Source: an uncultured SAR86 cluster bacterium
Lineage (GTDB): Bacteria; Pseudomonadota; Gammaproteobacteria; Magnimaribacterales; D2472
DNA: 64,000 bases
Direction of reading: 5' to 3'
Assembly: GCA_902557645.1 (NCBI GenBank)
Contig: CACEAP010000003.1
Span: forward strand, 124,001 to 188,000
The notes beneath the pieces were generated by a model, which was given only the letters and a program-made list of their open reading frames with translations, was not told the DNA's origin and ran no database searches. Positions 18,462 through 27,897 of this stretch are shown one piece after another (the first letter of the stretch is position 1; every line of letters begins with the position of its first letter). Both the position numbers and the translations under genes were made by a program.

Positions 18462-18924
18462 TTTTATAAAAATATTATTTTCTATCCTTATAGGACTTTA
18501 TCTTGATTCAAGAATTAATTTTTATGCATCGGATTATTATCTTAACTTTACATTAGGTTTTCTAATTTTTTGTTTTTGGTCTTTTAGTTTGCCTAATAAT
18601 TTATATGCCTTATCTAGTTTCTTTATAGGCTTAATTATAGATCTCATTTTAGGAAGTCCTTTTGGATTAAATGCGCTTTTACTTACGATATCTTCTTATT
18701 TAATCCACTCTTACAGATATTCTTTTAAAATTTTTTCTTTTCTTCAGATTACTATATTCTTTGCTTTTCTTTCATCTTTTTATTTAGGATTCATAAATTT
18801 ATTCATGAATACAGCAAATTTTTCTTATTTACTCATTATGTTGAGCTTTTTACTAAACGGCTTAACATGGATATTCATATATCTTTTGATGAATAAATTT
18901 AAAAAAAGGTTTTATAGGCAATAA
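18448..18924 (+). CDS. mreD: Rod-shape protein MreD
   Basis: MreD is the polytopic inner-membrane partner of MreC. From ATG 18448 it has 158 residues and about five hydrophobic segments, with FIGLIIDLILGSPFGLNALL (the family's DxxxGxPxGxxAL pattern) near 55-74. An in-frame upstream ATG at 18427 would increase the overlap with mreC and is less likely. The maf and rng genes that often follow mreD are absent; a YhdP-like gene comes next. Confidence 0.9.
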   Translation: MTINNFIKILFSILIGLYLDSRINFYASDYYLNFTLGFLIFCFWSFSLPNNLYALSSFFIGLIIDLILGSPFGLNALLLTISSYLIHSYRYSFKIFSFLQITIFFAFLSSFYLGFINLFMNTANFSYLLIMLSFLLNGLTWIFIYLLMNKFKKRFYRQ

Positions 18925-18929
18925 AAATA

Positions 18930-21900
18930 ATGAAAGAATTTTTTTTTACTAGAAAACTTTTTTTGTTTTTACTTAATCTATTCTCAGTTTTAATAATATT
19001 CTTAATAATATTAAGTACCACTCTTTTAACTTTTCCTAATAAATATGCCCAAGTAATTGATAAAATAATTTTTCAAGACCATGAAATTATTTATAGTGAA
19101 ATTTCATCAAAAGGTTTGTTTAGAACAAAAGTCTTTTTAAATGATTTAAGAATACTAGATTCCAATCAAATGCAATTTGATGCAAATACTATAGAAATTG
19201 ATTTAAATATTCTTAATCTTTTATTACCAAATAAATCATTTATTAAAGGCGTTAAGATAGATGGCGGCAATATATATTCCCTTAATAATGAAAATATTTC
19301 TTCAGAATCTCTTGGCATAAATTCAAATATTATTTTAAATAAGAATTCTTTATTGGATGGCTATATCCATTTTATTCATAAAGAGCAAATGGGTAGTGTT
19401 TATTTTTCTTCTATTAAAAATAATCAAAGATTTTTAGTTAGTCTCCCATTTAGCGATTGGATATCTATAGCAAAACAAGAAAGAATCAAACAAACTAGAT
19501 TTTCAATAAACTTAGTTGGCGGAGTAAAGGATGATTTTCTTAATTCAATTGGTTCATTCGAATTAAATGAAAATGGCTATGGATTGAATAACTTGAATGG
19601 TAATTTTGTTCAATCTTATAAAAATAATGTCGCCTTTATATCTTTCTCAGATTTAACTAAACCTCTTTTAGATAAAAAAAATATCCTTTCAATTGATTTC
19701 TCTAAGAAGATAATAAGACTATCAAGCTTATATTTAGATAAGAATTATTTAGATCTCAATTTTATAAATAATATTAATCAGATCTATTTAAAAAATTTAA
19801 CATATCTTTACGATAACAAATTATTTTTCTCATCTTCTTTTAATAATCTTAATCTTCAAAATGTCTATTTGGATTCTGTTAAAAATATATCAGGAACAAT
19901 ATTGGGAAATAGAGATTTGCTGCAATTTAAAATAGAACCAGATCAAGTACAAATTAAAGCCAATGATGGAACATCTTTCAGCATGATTGCTCATGGCACT
20001 TCTTATTATAATTTTGCAAATCAAGAACTTAGAACCGAATTACTTTTCGAGGATAATAAAACAAAAGTAGAGTTGCAGATGTTAAATAATTTATCTGGGG
20101 CATTCAATATAGATCTTATAGCAAAAGACATTACTACTAATTTATTTGTAGCACTTTTTCCAGAGACACTTGAAAGTATTAAAAGTAATCTTAAAGCATC
20201 TATAAAGTCGAATTGGATTGATGATTTAATATTTTCTATCAGCTATGGCCATGATGAAGCATCATTGAATTACATGAATGGATCTATAAATACAAATGAA
20301 TTCTTATATCAAATAGATTCTGATCAGCTAGTTAAAGCTAAAACATTCGATTTAAATTTAAAAGATAGGCATATTGCATTATCTCTTAATAATGGTTTTT
20401 ATAATAATACCCCTTTTAATAATGCTAAGGTTTTAATAAATACAAGCTCAGAAGAACTTTTTTATAAATCACAACATGTATTTACAAATAACGATATTCA
20501 AATTGAAAATTTATTAGCGGATGAATATTTATCTGTTAGTAGTTTTTTTCCTGCTCAGTCTATAGGTAGAGTTGATTTAAGAAGCTTTGAAACTAGAAAC
20601 TTTACCAAGCTGTCAACGAGAAGTTTAAATCTAAAGATTTCTCCAAATCTTTTATTAGAAGATATTAGTAGTGAAATATTTATTCTTGATTTGCAAAATG
20701 CATACGGTTACATAAACGCATATGGCTTTAATCAAGATATAAATGCATTTTTAGAAGTAAAAGATATCTTCAAAAATCCATCTGTATCTATTTCTTCATC
20801 AATAGATATAAATATGGATGATTTAATTCCTACTAATGAGTTTTTAAAGATACAAGGTAAAGAGGCTTCACAAATCAAATTATCTTATACTTCTGATAAA
20901 GGATTGAAAATTAATATTTTTAATGATCTGTCTTCATCAGCAATATCCTCTCAAATAGATTACTTTAATAAACCAAAAGGACTATCTTTAGATACCTATG
21001 TTGAGATTTCTAATTTAAAAAAACCTAATATTTTTGTAAAAAACAATTTATTTGAAACGTTAGTTATTCTTGATAATGATAAATTAAATGGCTATTTTAA
21101 ATCTGGAAATTTCTTTGATAATAAAATTACTGCATTATCTAATGTTAAAGAATTTAAGATTTTTATAGATATTCCTAGATTAGATTTTGAGGACCTTAAT
21201 ATAAATATTTCTAATAGCAATAACTCTTTTGAAATAGGTAATATTGCATTTCATTTCGATGAACTTTTGCTCTTTGGAAACGTATTTAATCAACAATCAG
21301 GAAATATTAGCATCTCAGGCAACTTAACTGAATTATCCCTTAAAGGAAATGATTTAAATGGAAAAATTTCAATGGGTGACGATGGTTTTATGAAAGTAAA
21401 CATAGAAGATTCAAAGATTAGATCATTATCTTTTCCAAAAAATGCTAGAAATGATCAATTTGTAAAGATGAGATTGCTTGGAAAAAATGTTAACTTGGAT
21501 GGAATCTCTCTTGATTCTTTCGATCTTTATATTTTAGAAAATAAAGAAGTAATAACTTTTGATGACATAAAAATATCTAGCAAGATAATAAATATCAATC
21601 CACTGGATTCAAATAAAAAAGCATATATTAGCTTTAACAAAAAGTCAGATCTATATAAAGTTAAAGGAGTATTTGAGCTTAATAAACCAACAAATATTAT
21701 TAAAGAATACTTAAATTATGATTTTGATTATTTGAAATCAACTATGAATGTTGAATGGACAAGCGCTAAAGAGTTAAATAACATACAAGGTAAACTATCA
21801 TTCTTAGTTAAAGATCTAAAACTAGAGCAAGAAATATCAAATTCAGTATTGTTAAAAGCGCTAGGAATATTTAACTTAAGAAGCTTTTTCTCAACTATCG

Positions 21901-22277
21901 CTGAAATAGATCTTTCTGATGAAAATAGAAGTAATCTAAATATCAACAGAGGTGAGGGTAGTTTTGTTTTTATGAAGGATAAAGCAAGGATCTCAGATCC
22001 GCTAGTAATAGAAACAAATTTTGCAAAGATGAAATGGATAGGCGATATTCAAAAAGATAGAAGAAATAATCTTTCAGATTTAGATTTATTTCTTGAAATG
22101 AGGCTTACTATTTCAGATAACTTGCCTTGGTATGCAGCTTTTCTTGGTGGTTTTCCTGCTGCTGCAGGAGGATTAGTTATTAGCAGTATTTTTGAAGACG
22201 GTATTACTGATATCTCCACACTTAATTATCAGGTAAGTGGAGATATTAATAATCCAAAATTATTGAGACTAGAGTAG
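18930..22277 (+). CDS. yhdP: YhdP-like AsmA-family inner-membrane protein
   Basis: This 1115-residue protein has one N-terminal membrane helix (about 9-32) and a very long periplasmic region of repeating beta segments, ending in a conserved part around 1020-1090 (GEGSFVFMKDKARISDPLVIETNFAKMKWIGDI, split here by position; then LPWYAAFLGGFPAAAGG). YhdP/TamB/AsmA proteins are thought to bridge the periplasm for phospholipid movement to the outer membrane. E. coli YhdP (1266 residues) also lies downstream of mreBCD. Its 3' end overlaps the convergent mgtE by 9 bp. Confidence 0.85.
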   Translation: MKEFFFTRKLFLFLLNLFSVLIIFLIILSTTLLTFPNKYAQVIDKIIFQDHEIIYSEISSKGLFRTKVFLNDLRILDSNQMQFDANTIEIDLNILNLLLPNKSFIKGVKIDGGNIYSLNNENISSESLGINSNIILNKNSLLDGYIHFIHKEQMGSVYFSSIKNNQRFLVSLPFSDWISIAKQERIKQTRFSINLVGGVKDDFLNSIGSFELNENGYGLNNLNGNFVQSYKNNVAFISFSDLTKPLLDKKNILSIDFSKKIIRLSSLYLDKNYLDLNFINNINQIYLKNLTYLYDNKLFFSSSFNNLNLQNVYLDSVKNISGTILGNRDLLQFKIEPDQVQIKANDGTSFSMIAHGTSYYNFANQELRTELLFEDNKTKVELQMLNNLSGAFNIDLIAKDITTNLFVALFPETLESIKSNLKASIKSNWIDDLIFSISYGHDEASLNYMNGSINTNEFLYQIDSDQLVKAKTFDLNLKDRHIALSLNNGFYNNTPFNNAKVLINTSSEELFYKSQHVFTNNDIQIENLLADEYLSVSSFFPAQSIGRVDLRSFETRNFTKLSTRSLNLKISPNLLLEDISSEIFILDLQNAYGYINAYGFNQDINAFLEVKDIFKNPSVSISSSIDINMDDLIPTNEFLKIQGKEASQIKLSYTSDKGLKINIFNDLSSSAISSQIDYFNKPKGLSLDTYVEISNLKKPNIFVKNNLFETLVILDNDKLNGYFKSGNFFDNKITALSNVKEFKIFIDIPRLDFEDLNINISNSNNSFEIGNIAFHFDELLLFGNVFNQQSGNISISGNLTELSLKGNDLNGKISMGDDGFMKVNIEDSKIRSLSFPKNARNDQFVKMRLLGKNVNLDGISLDSFDLYILENKEVITFDDIKISSKIININPLDSNKKAYISFNKKSDLYKVKGVFELNKPTNIIKEYLNYDFDYLKSTMNVEWTSAKELNNIQGKLSFLVKDLKLEQEISNSVLLKALGIFNLRSFFSTIAEIDLSDENRSNLNINRGEGSFVFMKDKARISDPLVIETNFAKMKWIGDIQKDRRNNLSDLDLFLEMRLTISDNLPWYAAFLGGFPAAAGGLVISSIFEDGITDISTLNYQVSGDINNPKLLRLE

Positions 22278-23609
22278 AAATATTGTTGCTAAACCTAAAA
22301 AAGAAACAAAACCTACAACATCTGTAACTGTTGTAACAACAACGCTACCAGCAATAGCAGGATCTTGCTTAAATCTTCTTAACATTACCGGAACTAGAAT
22401 TCCTGCAATTACAGAACTTATTAAATTAATAATTAAAGCTGCGGCTATTAAGAGAGCTAAAGTTATATCGTTAAACCAAATAAGAGTACTTATGCCTATT
22501 AATATAGCTAAAACAAAACCATTTAATATAGCAACAGCTAGCTCTCTTTTAAATAACCATGAGAGATTAGATGAATTGATTTGTTCCAAAGTAAGACCTC
22601 TAAGCACAATGGTTAATGTCTGGGTAGCTGCAACACCTCCCATGCTTGCAACAATTGGCATTAGGACCGCCACAAAAACAATCTTATCTATAACGTCTTG
22701 AAAAATATTTATTGTCATTGCAGCTATAAAAGCAGTCAAAAGATTCATACTTAGCCAAAAAACTCTACTTCTAGCAGCTCTACCAGGTGGCTGGAATGTA
22801 TCTTCAGCAATTCCAGCCATACCAAGGAAGTTTTGATCTGCATCTTCTTTTATTACATCAACCACATCATCAATCGTAATCCTTCCAATTAATTTATTTT
22901 TATTATCAACAACAGCTGATGAGATAAGATCATTTCTTTCAAAAAGAGTTGCAACCTCTTTATCCTCAATAGTGGCTAATATTGGACTAATATTGGTTTC
23001 CATAATCTCTCTAACAATCAGAGAGGGATCAGATGTGATTATTGTTGTTATTAAAAGCTCGCCAATATAAAGATCATCTGATGAAACAACAAAAATTTTA
23101 TCAGTATTTTCTGGTAGTTCTTTTTGCGCTCTTAAATAATTCATCACCACTTCAATCGTATGATTAGGCCTTACACTAATTACATCAGTATTTATAAGTC
23201 CTCCAGCAGAATCTTCTGGATATATAAGAGCTTCTTCAATTCTTTGTCTATCTCTGGATGACATTTTGCCTAAGATCATATTCATCCTCTTTTCAGGCAG
23301 ATGTTGAAGAATATCGACAATCTCATCTAACTCTAGATCACTTACAACTTCGGATAGTTCCTCATTAGAAATCTCTAATAATAATTCTTGTTGTATTTCA
23401 TCACCTAAATCAGCCAGAACGTCACCTTCATCTTCATTGTCAATTAGAGACCACAAAAATTTTCTTTGTTTTGGAGGAGATGATTCAAGGCAATGAGCTA
23501 ACTCGGCAGAATTCATTTTATCTAATAGCCTTTTAATTTGGTTAATTGAAAGATTAGATGAATCATCTAATAATCTCGTTAAATTCTCTTTGGTATATGA
23601 AGCACTCAT
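22269..23609 (-). CDS. mgtE: Magnesium transporter MgtE
   Basis: MgtE is a Mg2+-gated channel. The 446 residues have the three parts of the family: a helical N domain (about 1-130) with LLLEISNEELSEVVSDLELDE-type repeats, a CBS pair (about 135-255) starting at IYPEDSAGGLINTD, and five membrane helices from about 285, with MPIVASMGGVAATQTLT near 317 forming the pore signature. It lies 28 bp downstream of rpoN on the same strand. Confidence 0.95.
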   Translation of the reverse strand: MSASYTKENLTRLLDDSSNLSINQIKRLLDKMNSAELAHCLESSPPKQRKFLWSLIDNEDEGDVLADLGDEIQQELLLEISNEELSEVVSDLELDEIVDILQHLPEKRMNMILGKMSSRDRQRIEEALIYPEDSAGGLINTDVISVRPNHTIEVVMNYLRAQKELPENTDKIFVVSSDDLYIGELLITTIITSDPSLIVREIMETNISPILATIEDKEVATLFERNDLISSAVVDNKNKLIGRITIDDVVDVIKEDADQNFLGMAGIAEDTFQPPGRAARSRVFWLSMNLLTAFIAAMTINIFQDVIDKIVFVAVLMPIVASMGGVAATQTLTIVLRGLTLEQINSSNLSWLFKRELAVAILNGFVLAILIGISTLIWFNDITLALLIAAALIINLISSVIAGILVPVMLRRFKQDPAIAGSVVVTTVTDVVGFVSFLGLATIFLL

Positions 23610-23637
23610 AAATAAATTTTACATCAACGAAAAAGAT

Positions 23638-24912
23638 TTATCTTTTTCTTGAAGAGGGTATGTTTAATTTCAATCTATATTTAGAAATAGTTCTTCTGGC
23701 CAAACTGTATCCTTTTTTATTTAGAATTATGGATATATCTTGATCACTTAATTTTGATTTTTCTGTTTCAATTATTTTTTTAATAATTTCCATTAATTGA
23801 ATAGGTGTAACATTTCTTGTTTTTGATACAGAGCTTATTAAAAAAGATCTAAGAGGAATAACACCCTTTGGAGTTTGTATATACTTTGATCTCAATATAC
23901 GAGATATAGTTGATGGATGTAATCCCAATTCATCTGAAATATTTTTATTTGACAATGGCTGCATTTCAAGTGTTTTATTATTAAAAAATGCATATTGTTT
24001 TTTACAAATAATTTCACCAACTTTCAAAACTGTTTCATTTCGTTTTTTAACAGATCTAAGAAGCCACTTAGCATCTTGAATTTTTTCTACAATGCTTTCA
24101 TTAGGATTATTTTTTAACTCTTTTTTTGTTGAATTAATTAATTCATCATCAACTCTTATAACTGGAAAATAATCATTTATAAAAGTTACTTGATTATCAT
24201 CAGACTCTGAGATTGTTAAATCAGGATATATGAACTGAGTTTCAATGTGATTTAATCCTGGCGCAAGATCACATTGCTTAATTAAAGACATAGCAGCATC
24301 AATTAATTCATTTTTATATATTGTTTTTAATTTTTTTTTAACAGATTCAATATCTAGGCCTGAATTTTCAAAAAGAATTTGCTCAATTATTTCTAATAGG
24401 TTTTGCTCAATATGTTTTCTTTTAAGTTGAATATAAATACATTCTTTGATATTTCTAAAGCCTACACCTGGGGGGTCTAAAGTATGAATTACATTGGTTA
24501 AGACATTTTCTATTTCTGAGTATAAAAATTTATACTCAAGCATATTCTCAATTTCATCTATACTATCTATTAGTTCACCTGAATCATCAAGACAATCAAT
24601 TATTGCGCTAGATATCTCATTCTCAGTTTCATTAAGATTAAGGTCATTAACTTGATTCAATAAAATATTTCTAAGTGTTGGATTTTCAACTATCTCTTTT
24701 GAATATTCAGATTGAAATGATTGATCATATTCTGAATATTCAAATGGTTCTTGATCAACTTTCTCAAGAAATGGATTAATATTTATCTCTTCATTAATCC
24801 TTTGAATAATCTCATATCGCGATAGCTGGAGTAGATCAATAGACTTTTTGAGTTGCGGCGTTAGCGTAACTTTTTGTTTTTGAGCTAATTCCCTTATTAA
24901 AGAAATAGCCAT
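23638..24912 (-). CDS. rpoN: RNA polymerase sigma-54 factor
   Basis: Sigma-54 directs polymerase to -24/-12 promoters that need an enhancer-binding ATPase. In 424 residues (E. coli 477) region I is seen as LTPQLKKSIDLLQLSRYEI near 17-35, the core-binding part spans about 90-270, the helix-turn-helix is LGLHPSTISRILRSKYIQT near 322-340, and the RpoN box is ARRTISKYR at 405-413. The acidic region II is short. It lies 3 bp after lptB, the standard lptB-rpoN order, but hpf-ptsN-rapZ-npr do not follow. No activator gene is in this window. Confidence 0.95.
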   Translation of the reverse strand: MAISLIRELAQKQKVTLTPQLKKSIDLLQLSRYEIIQRINEEININPFLEKVDQEPFEYSEYDQSFQSEYSKEIVENPTLRNILLNQVNDLNLNETENEISSAIIDCLDDSGELIDSIDEIENMLEYKFLYSEIENVLTNVIHTLDPPGVGFRNIKECIYIQLKRKHIEQNLLEIIEQILFENSGLDIESVKKKLKTIYKNELIDAAMSLIKQCDLAPGLNHIETQFIYPDLTISESDDNQVTFINDYFPVIRVDDELINSTKKELKNNPNESIVEKIQDAKWLLRSVKKRNETVLKVGEIICKKQYAFFNNKTLEMQPLSNKNISDELGLHPSTISRILRSKYIQTPKGVIPLRSFLISSVSKTRNVTPIQLMEIIKKIIETEKSKLSDQDISIILNKKGYSLARRTISKYRLKLNIPSSRKR

Positions 24913-24915
24913 AGT

Positions 24916-25635
24916 CTAAGAATACATTTCACCAAGATAAACTTCTTTTACCTTGTCGTTATTAATTAATTCATTTGTAGATCCTTCAGCAAGTATTTTA
25001 CCCTCACTTAAAATCAATGCTCTATTGCATATCTCAAGGGCAGCCCCAACATTATGATCAGTAACAAGAATACTTATATCCTTTGTAACAAGTTTATTAA
25101 GTATTTTTTTTATATCATCAACAGCGATAGGATCTATGCCTGCAAAAGGCTCATCCATTAGAATCATATTAGGTTTTGTTACAAGACACCTTGCAATTTC
25201 AACCCTTCTTCTTTGACCGCCAGATAATTCTCTTCCTTTCTGATCTAAAATTTTAGATAAATTAAACTCTTCCACAACTTCATCAAAAATATTTTTAATT
25301 AAATTCGTATCAGGAGATGATAGTTGAGCTAAACCAAGAATATTATGTTTTACAGATAAGTTAAGAAATATTGATGACTCCTGTGGTAAATAAGACATTC
25401 CAAGCTTTGACCGGCCATGCATTGGCATGTCGGTAACATTCTCATTATTAAAAAATATCTCACCTTCCGAAGGCTTTATTAGTCCTGCTATTGTGTAAAA
25501 GGTCGTTGTTTTACCAGCTCCATTAGGACCAAGAAGACCTAATATCTCTGAACTATTAAGCACAAAATTAATATTTTCTATGATAATTCTATTTTTAATT
25601 TTCTTTGATAAATTACTAACCCTCAAAATAGTCAT
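24916..25635 (-). CDS. lptB: LPS export ABC transporter ATPase LptB
   Basis: LptB powers extraction of LPS from the inner membrane with LptFG. The 239 residues (E. coli 241) show Walker A GPNGAGKT at 36-43, the Q-loop in YLPQESSIFLNL near 86, the signature LSGGQRRRVEIARCL near 137-151, Walker B ILMDEPFAGIDP near 158 and the switch His in LVTDHNVG. It is 2 bp downstream of lptA. Confidence 0.97.
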   Translation of the reverse strand: MTILRVSNLSKKIKNRIIIENINFVLNSSEILGLLGPNGAGKTTTFYTIAGLIKPSEGEIFFNNENVTDMPMHGRSKLGMSYLPQESSIFLNLSVKHNILGLAQLSSPDTNLIKNIFDEVVEEFNLSKILDQKGRELSGGQRRRVEIARCLVTKPNMILMDEPFAGIDPIAVDDIKKILNKLVTKDISILVTDHNVGAALEICNRALILSEGKILAEGSTNELINNDKVKEVYLGEMYS

Positions 25636-25637
25636 AA

Positions 25638-26051
25638 TTATTCCATAATTTTACCGTTCTGCTGATTAAATTTTATTGAAGAGGATTTAAATTTAATGCC
25701 GTCATTCTCAAATACGGCATCACCAAATAATTCAATACTATTATCAGCATTAATAAAGATAGTTTCCGCACTACCTGAAAATGTATTTTCAGAAGAATTT
25801 GAAAAAATATTCGCCTTATTGCCGGTAATATTTAATATTTTTTTCTGATTATTAAATACAGCATTACTTCCTGAGATTAAAATATATTCATTTTTTATTT
25901 TTAACATATCTTTAAAAAGTATCTCATTATTCTCTGTATTAATTTCTATTCTTTTAGATTCAATATATATATCGCTTTCACCAATTGTTATGTTGGTATT
26001 ACTATAAGAAAATATAGAAAAAAGAAGTATTAGAAGATAATTAATTTTCAA
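25638..26051 (-). CDS. lptA: LPS transport periplasmic protein LptA
   Basis: LptA forms the periplasmic bridge carrying LPS to LptDE. The 137 residues (E. coli 185) have a signal peptide (about 1-17, cleavage near YSNT) and an OstA-type beta-jellyroll of strand repeats such as IESKRIEINTENNEILFKDML and LFGDAVFENDGIKFKSSSI. It is shorter than usual. The immediate neighbours lptB and kdsD agree. The lptC and kdsC genes normally found between lptA and kdsD are missing; the kdsD stop abuts the lptA start. Confidence 0.9.
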   Translation of the reverse strand: MKINYLLILLFSIFSYSNTNITIGESDIYIESKRIEINTENNEILFKDMLKIKNEYILISGSNAVFNNQKKILNITGNKANIFSNSSENTFSGSAETIFINADNSIELFGDAVFENDGIKFKSSSIKFNQQNGKIME

Positions 26052-27017
26052 TTATACAATTCCAGATTGAAGTAAATCGTGCATGGATATGACACCAATA
26101 GCTTTATTAGAATCAAAAACAACTAGTGTAAAAATTTTGTTACTTTCCATAATTTTTGCAGCATTAATTGCAAGTTCATTTGATTGAATAGATTTAAAAT
26201 TTTTAGTCATTACTTCTTTGATGATAGTGCTATTAATATCCATTTTATTACCAATACATCTTCTCAAATCACCATCAGTAAAAATACCAACTATTTTGTT
26301 ATCATCTTTTATCAAAGTCATACCTAGATTTTTGTTAGTAATTTCTAATATTGCATCACTTAGAGAAGCCTTGAGGTTTACATTAGGCATATCAATTCCT
26401 GAATGCATTATGTCTGATACCTGAAGCGTTAAAGCTTTTCCAAGCTTTCCTGCAGGATGAGATTTTGCAAAATCATCTTTTGTAAAACCTTTAGCTTGCA
26501 ATAGTGTAACTGCAAGAGCATCTCCAAATGCCATTACTGATGTAGTAGAAGAGGTTGGAGCTAAGTCTAGAGAACAGGCTTCTTCAGATGTTTTTATTTC
26601 AATATGATTATCCGATGCACAAGCAATAGTTGATGATGCATTTCCAGTTACTGAAATTAATTTCTTAGATGATCTTTTTAAAGAAGGGAGTATAGAAATA
26701 ATTTCTTGAGTTTCTCCTGAATTTGAGAACAAAAGAATCAAATCTTCTTTTTCAATCATACCCATATCACCATGAGCAGCTTCAGTAGGATGAATAAAGA
26801 ATGAAGGCGTTCCAGTGCTTGATAATGTAGCCGCTACTTTTTGAGAAATATGTCCAGATTTCCCTACACCCATTAGTATTAATTTTCCTGACATATTAAG
26901 AATATCCTCACACAGAGCATCAAAGGTTTCGTTTAGTTGCTCAGCTACCTCAAGAACAACTCTAGCTTCAATTTCAAATATTCTCTTTGCAGCTTGAATA
27001 TAATTAAACTTTTTCAT
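26052..27017 (-). CDS. kdsD: D-arabinose 5-phosphate isomerase
   Basis: KdsD makes arabinose 5-phosphate for Kdo synthesis; KdsA, the next enzyme, is encoded at 59853-60692. The 321 residues (E. coli KdsD 328) comprise an SIS domain with GVGKSGHISQKVAATLSSTG near 50-69 and LFSNSGETQE near 95, followed by two CBS motifs (about 205-320). It heads the minus-strand kdsD-lptA-lptB-rpoN-mgtE run and is divergent from mlaC with 45 bp between starts. Confidence 0.95.
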   Translation of the reverse strand: MKKFNYIQAAKRIFEIEARVVLEVAEQLNETFDALCEDILNMSGKLILMGVGKSGHISQKVAATLSSTGTPSFFIHPTEAAHGDMGMIEKEDLILLFSNSGETQEIISILPSLKRSSKKLISVTGNASSTIACASDNHIEIKTSEEACSLDLAPTSSTTSVMAFGDALAVTLLQAKGFTKDDFAKSHPAGKLGKALTLQVSDIMHSGIDMPNVNLKASLSDAILEITNKNLGMTLIKDDNKIVGIFTDGDLRRCIGNKMDINSTIIKEVMTKNFKSIQSNELAINAAKIMESNKIFTLVVFDSNKAIGVISMHDLLQSGIV

Positions 27018-27050
27018 AATTCCATATAATTTTTCTTACATTTCAAATGA

Positions 27051-27056
27051 TATAAT
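27051..27056 (+). promoter_or_regulatory. -10 element of mlaC, predicted leaderless start
   Basis: TATAAT lies 6 bp before ATG 27063, so transcription would start at or within a base or two of the start codon. The -35 region is weak. No Shine-Dalgarno sequence is possible on such a transcript. Confidence 0.5.
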
Positions 27057-27062
27057 AGAGCA

Positions 27063-27677
27063 ATGTTACCTAGACTTAAAAGTTATTTTCTATCAATTTT
27101 TGTTTTAGCAATATCATTTGATATTTTTGCTGAAATAAATCCTCATGAATTTATTGATGGCAAAGCACAAGAAATGGTAAATGTTTTAAAAGAGAATAAT
27201 GAACTTTTTTATTCTGATAAAGATGCATATGAGAATAAAATCAAAGTTATATTTGAACCAATTATTGATTTTAGAAGAGTTTCAGCTTTGGTAATGGGTA
27301 AAAAATATTATGTTGCATCTTCAAAAGAACAGCGCACTAAGTTTATTCAGGTTTTTAAGGATTCTCTTTTAGATACTTATTCAGAAACACTTGCTCAGTG
27401 GCAAGATCAAAATATCATTACTATTTTCCCAGAAAATGATAAATATGAAAAACAAGTAAATGTTAAGCAAAATTTATACACATCAAGCAGCGTCTATCCA
27501 ATTAAGTACACTTTGAGAAGAGATGGAGACGAATGGAAAATAATCAATATTGTTGTCAATGGAGTAAATCTTGGATTAACATTTCGTAATCAATTTAGGG
27601 CGCTTGCTGATAGCAATAATGGAGATATGGATTTAACCATAGCATCTTGGGTTTCAGATGCAGGATTCGATGAATAA
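27063..27677 (+). CDS. mlaC: Phospholipid-binding periplasmic protein MlaC
   Basis: MlaC shuttles phospholipids between the MlaA-porin complex of the outer membrane and MlaFEDB in the inner membrane. The 204 residues have a signal peptide ending near FDIFA-EIN (about 22) and the Ttg2D fold with FEPIIDFRRVSALVMGKKYY near 66-85, TLAQW near 115 and the DGDEWKIINIVVNGVNLGLTFRNQF signature near 157-180. It overlaps ibaG by 8 bp. None of mlaF, mlaE, mlaD or mlaB is adjacent, unlike the usual operon. Confidence 0.93.
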   Translation: MLPRLKSYFLSIFVLAISFDIFAEINPHEFIDGKAQEMVNVLKENNELFYSDKDAYENKIKVIFEPIIDFRRVSALVMGKKYYVASSKEQRTKFIQVFKDSLLDTYSETLAQWQDQNIITIFPENDKYEKQVNVKQNLYTSSSVYPIKYTLRRDGDEWKIINIVVNGVNLGLTFRNQFRALADSNNGDMDLTIASWVSDAGFDE

Positions 27678-27897
27678 AGCAAATATCAAAGAGAAAATTC
27701 AAGCAGCTTTTCCTGATGCTAGGCTAGAGTTCGTGGGAGATGATTGCAAGCTAGAGCTATTAGTCATTTCTGATAATTTTAGAGATATGTCAATAATTAA
27801 AAGACATAGGATGATACTTGATTTATTTAGCGAATCTTTTAAATCAGGTGAGCTGCATGCTTTAAGTCTAAAAACAAAAACCTATATGGAAATCTAA
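27670..27897 (+). CDS. ibaG: BolA-family protein IbaG
   Basis: IbaG/BolA-like proteins bind Fe-S clusters together with monothiol glutaredoxins. From ATG 27670 the product is 75 residues with a degenerate class II KH fold: IKEKIQAAFPDARLEFVGDDCKLELLVIS is spread over about 5-33 and the conserved histidine lies in ELHALSLKTKTY near the end. An earlier ATG at 27658 is in frame but deeper within mlaC. The stop shares a base with the murA start (TAATG). Position between mlaC and murA is conserved. Confidence 0.9.
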   Translation: MNKANIKEKIQAAFPDARLEFVGDDCKLELLVISDNFRDMSIIKRHRMILDLFSESFKSGELHALSLKTKTYMEI

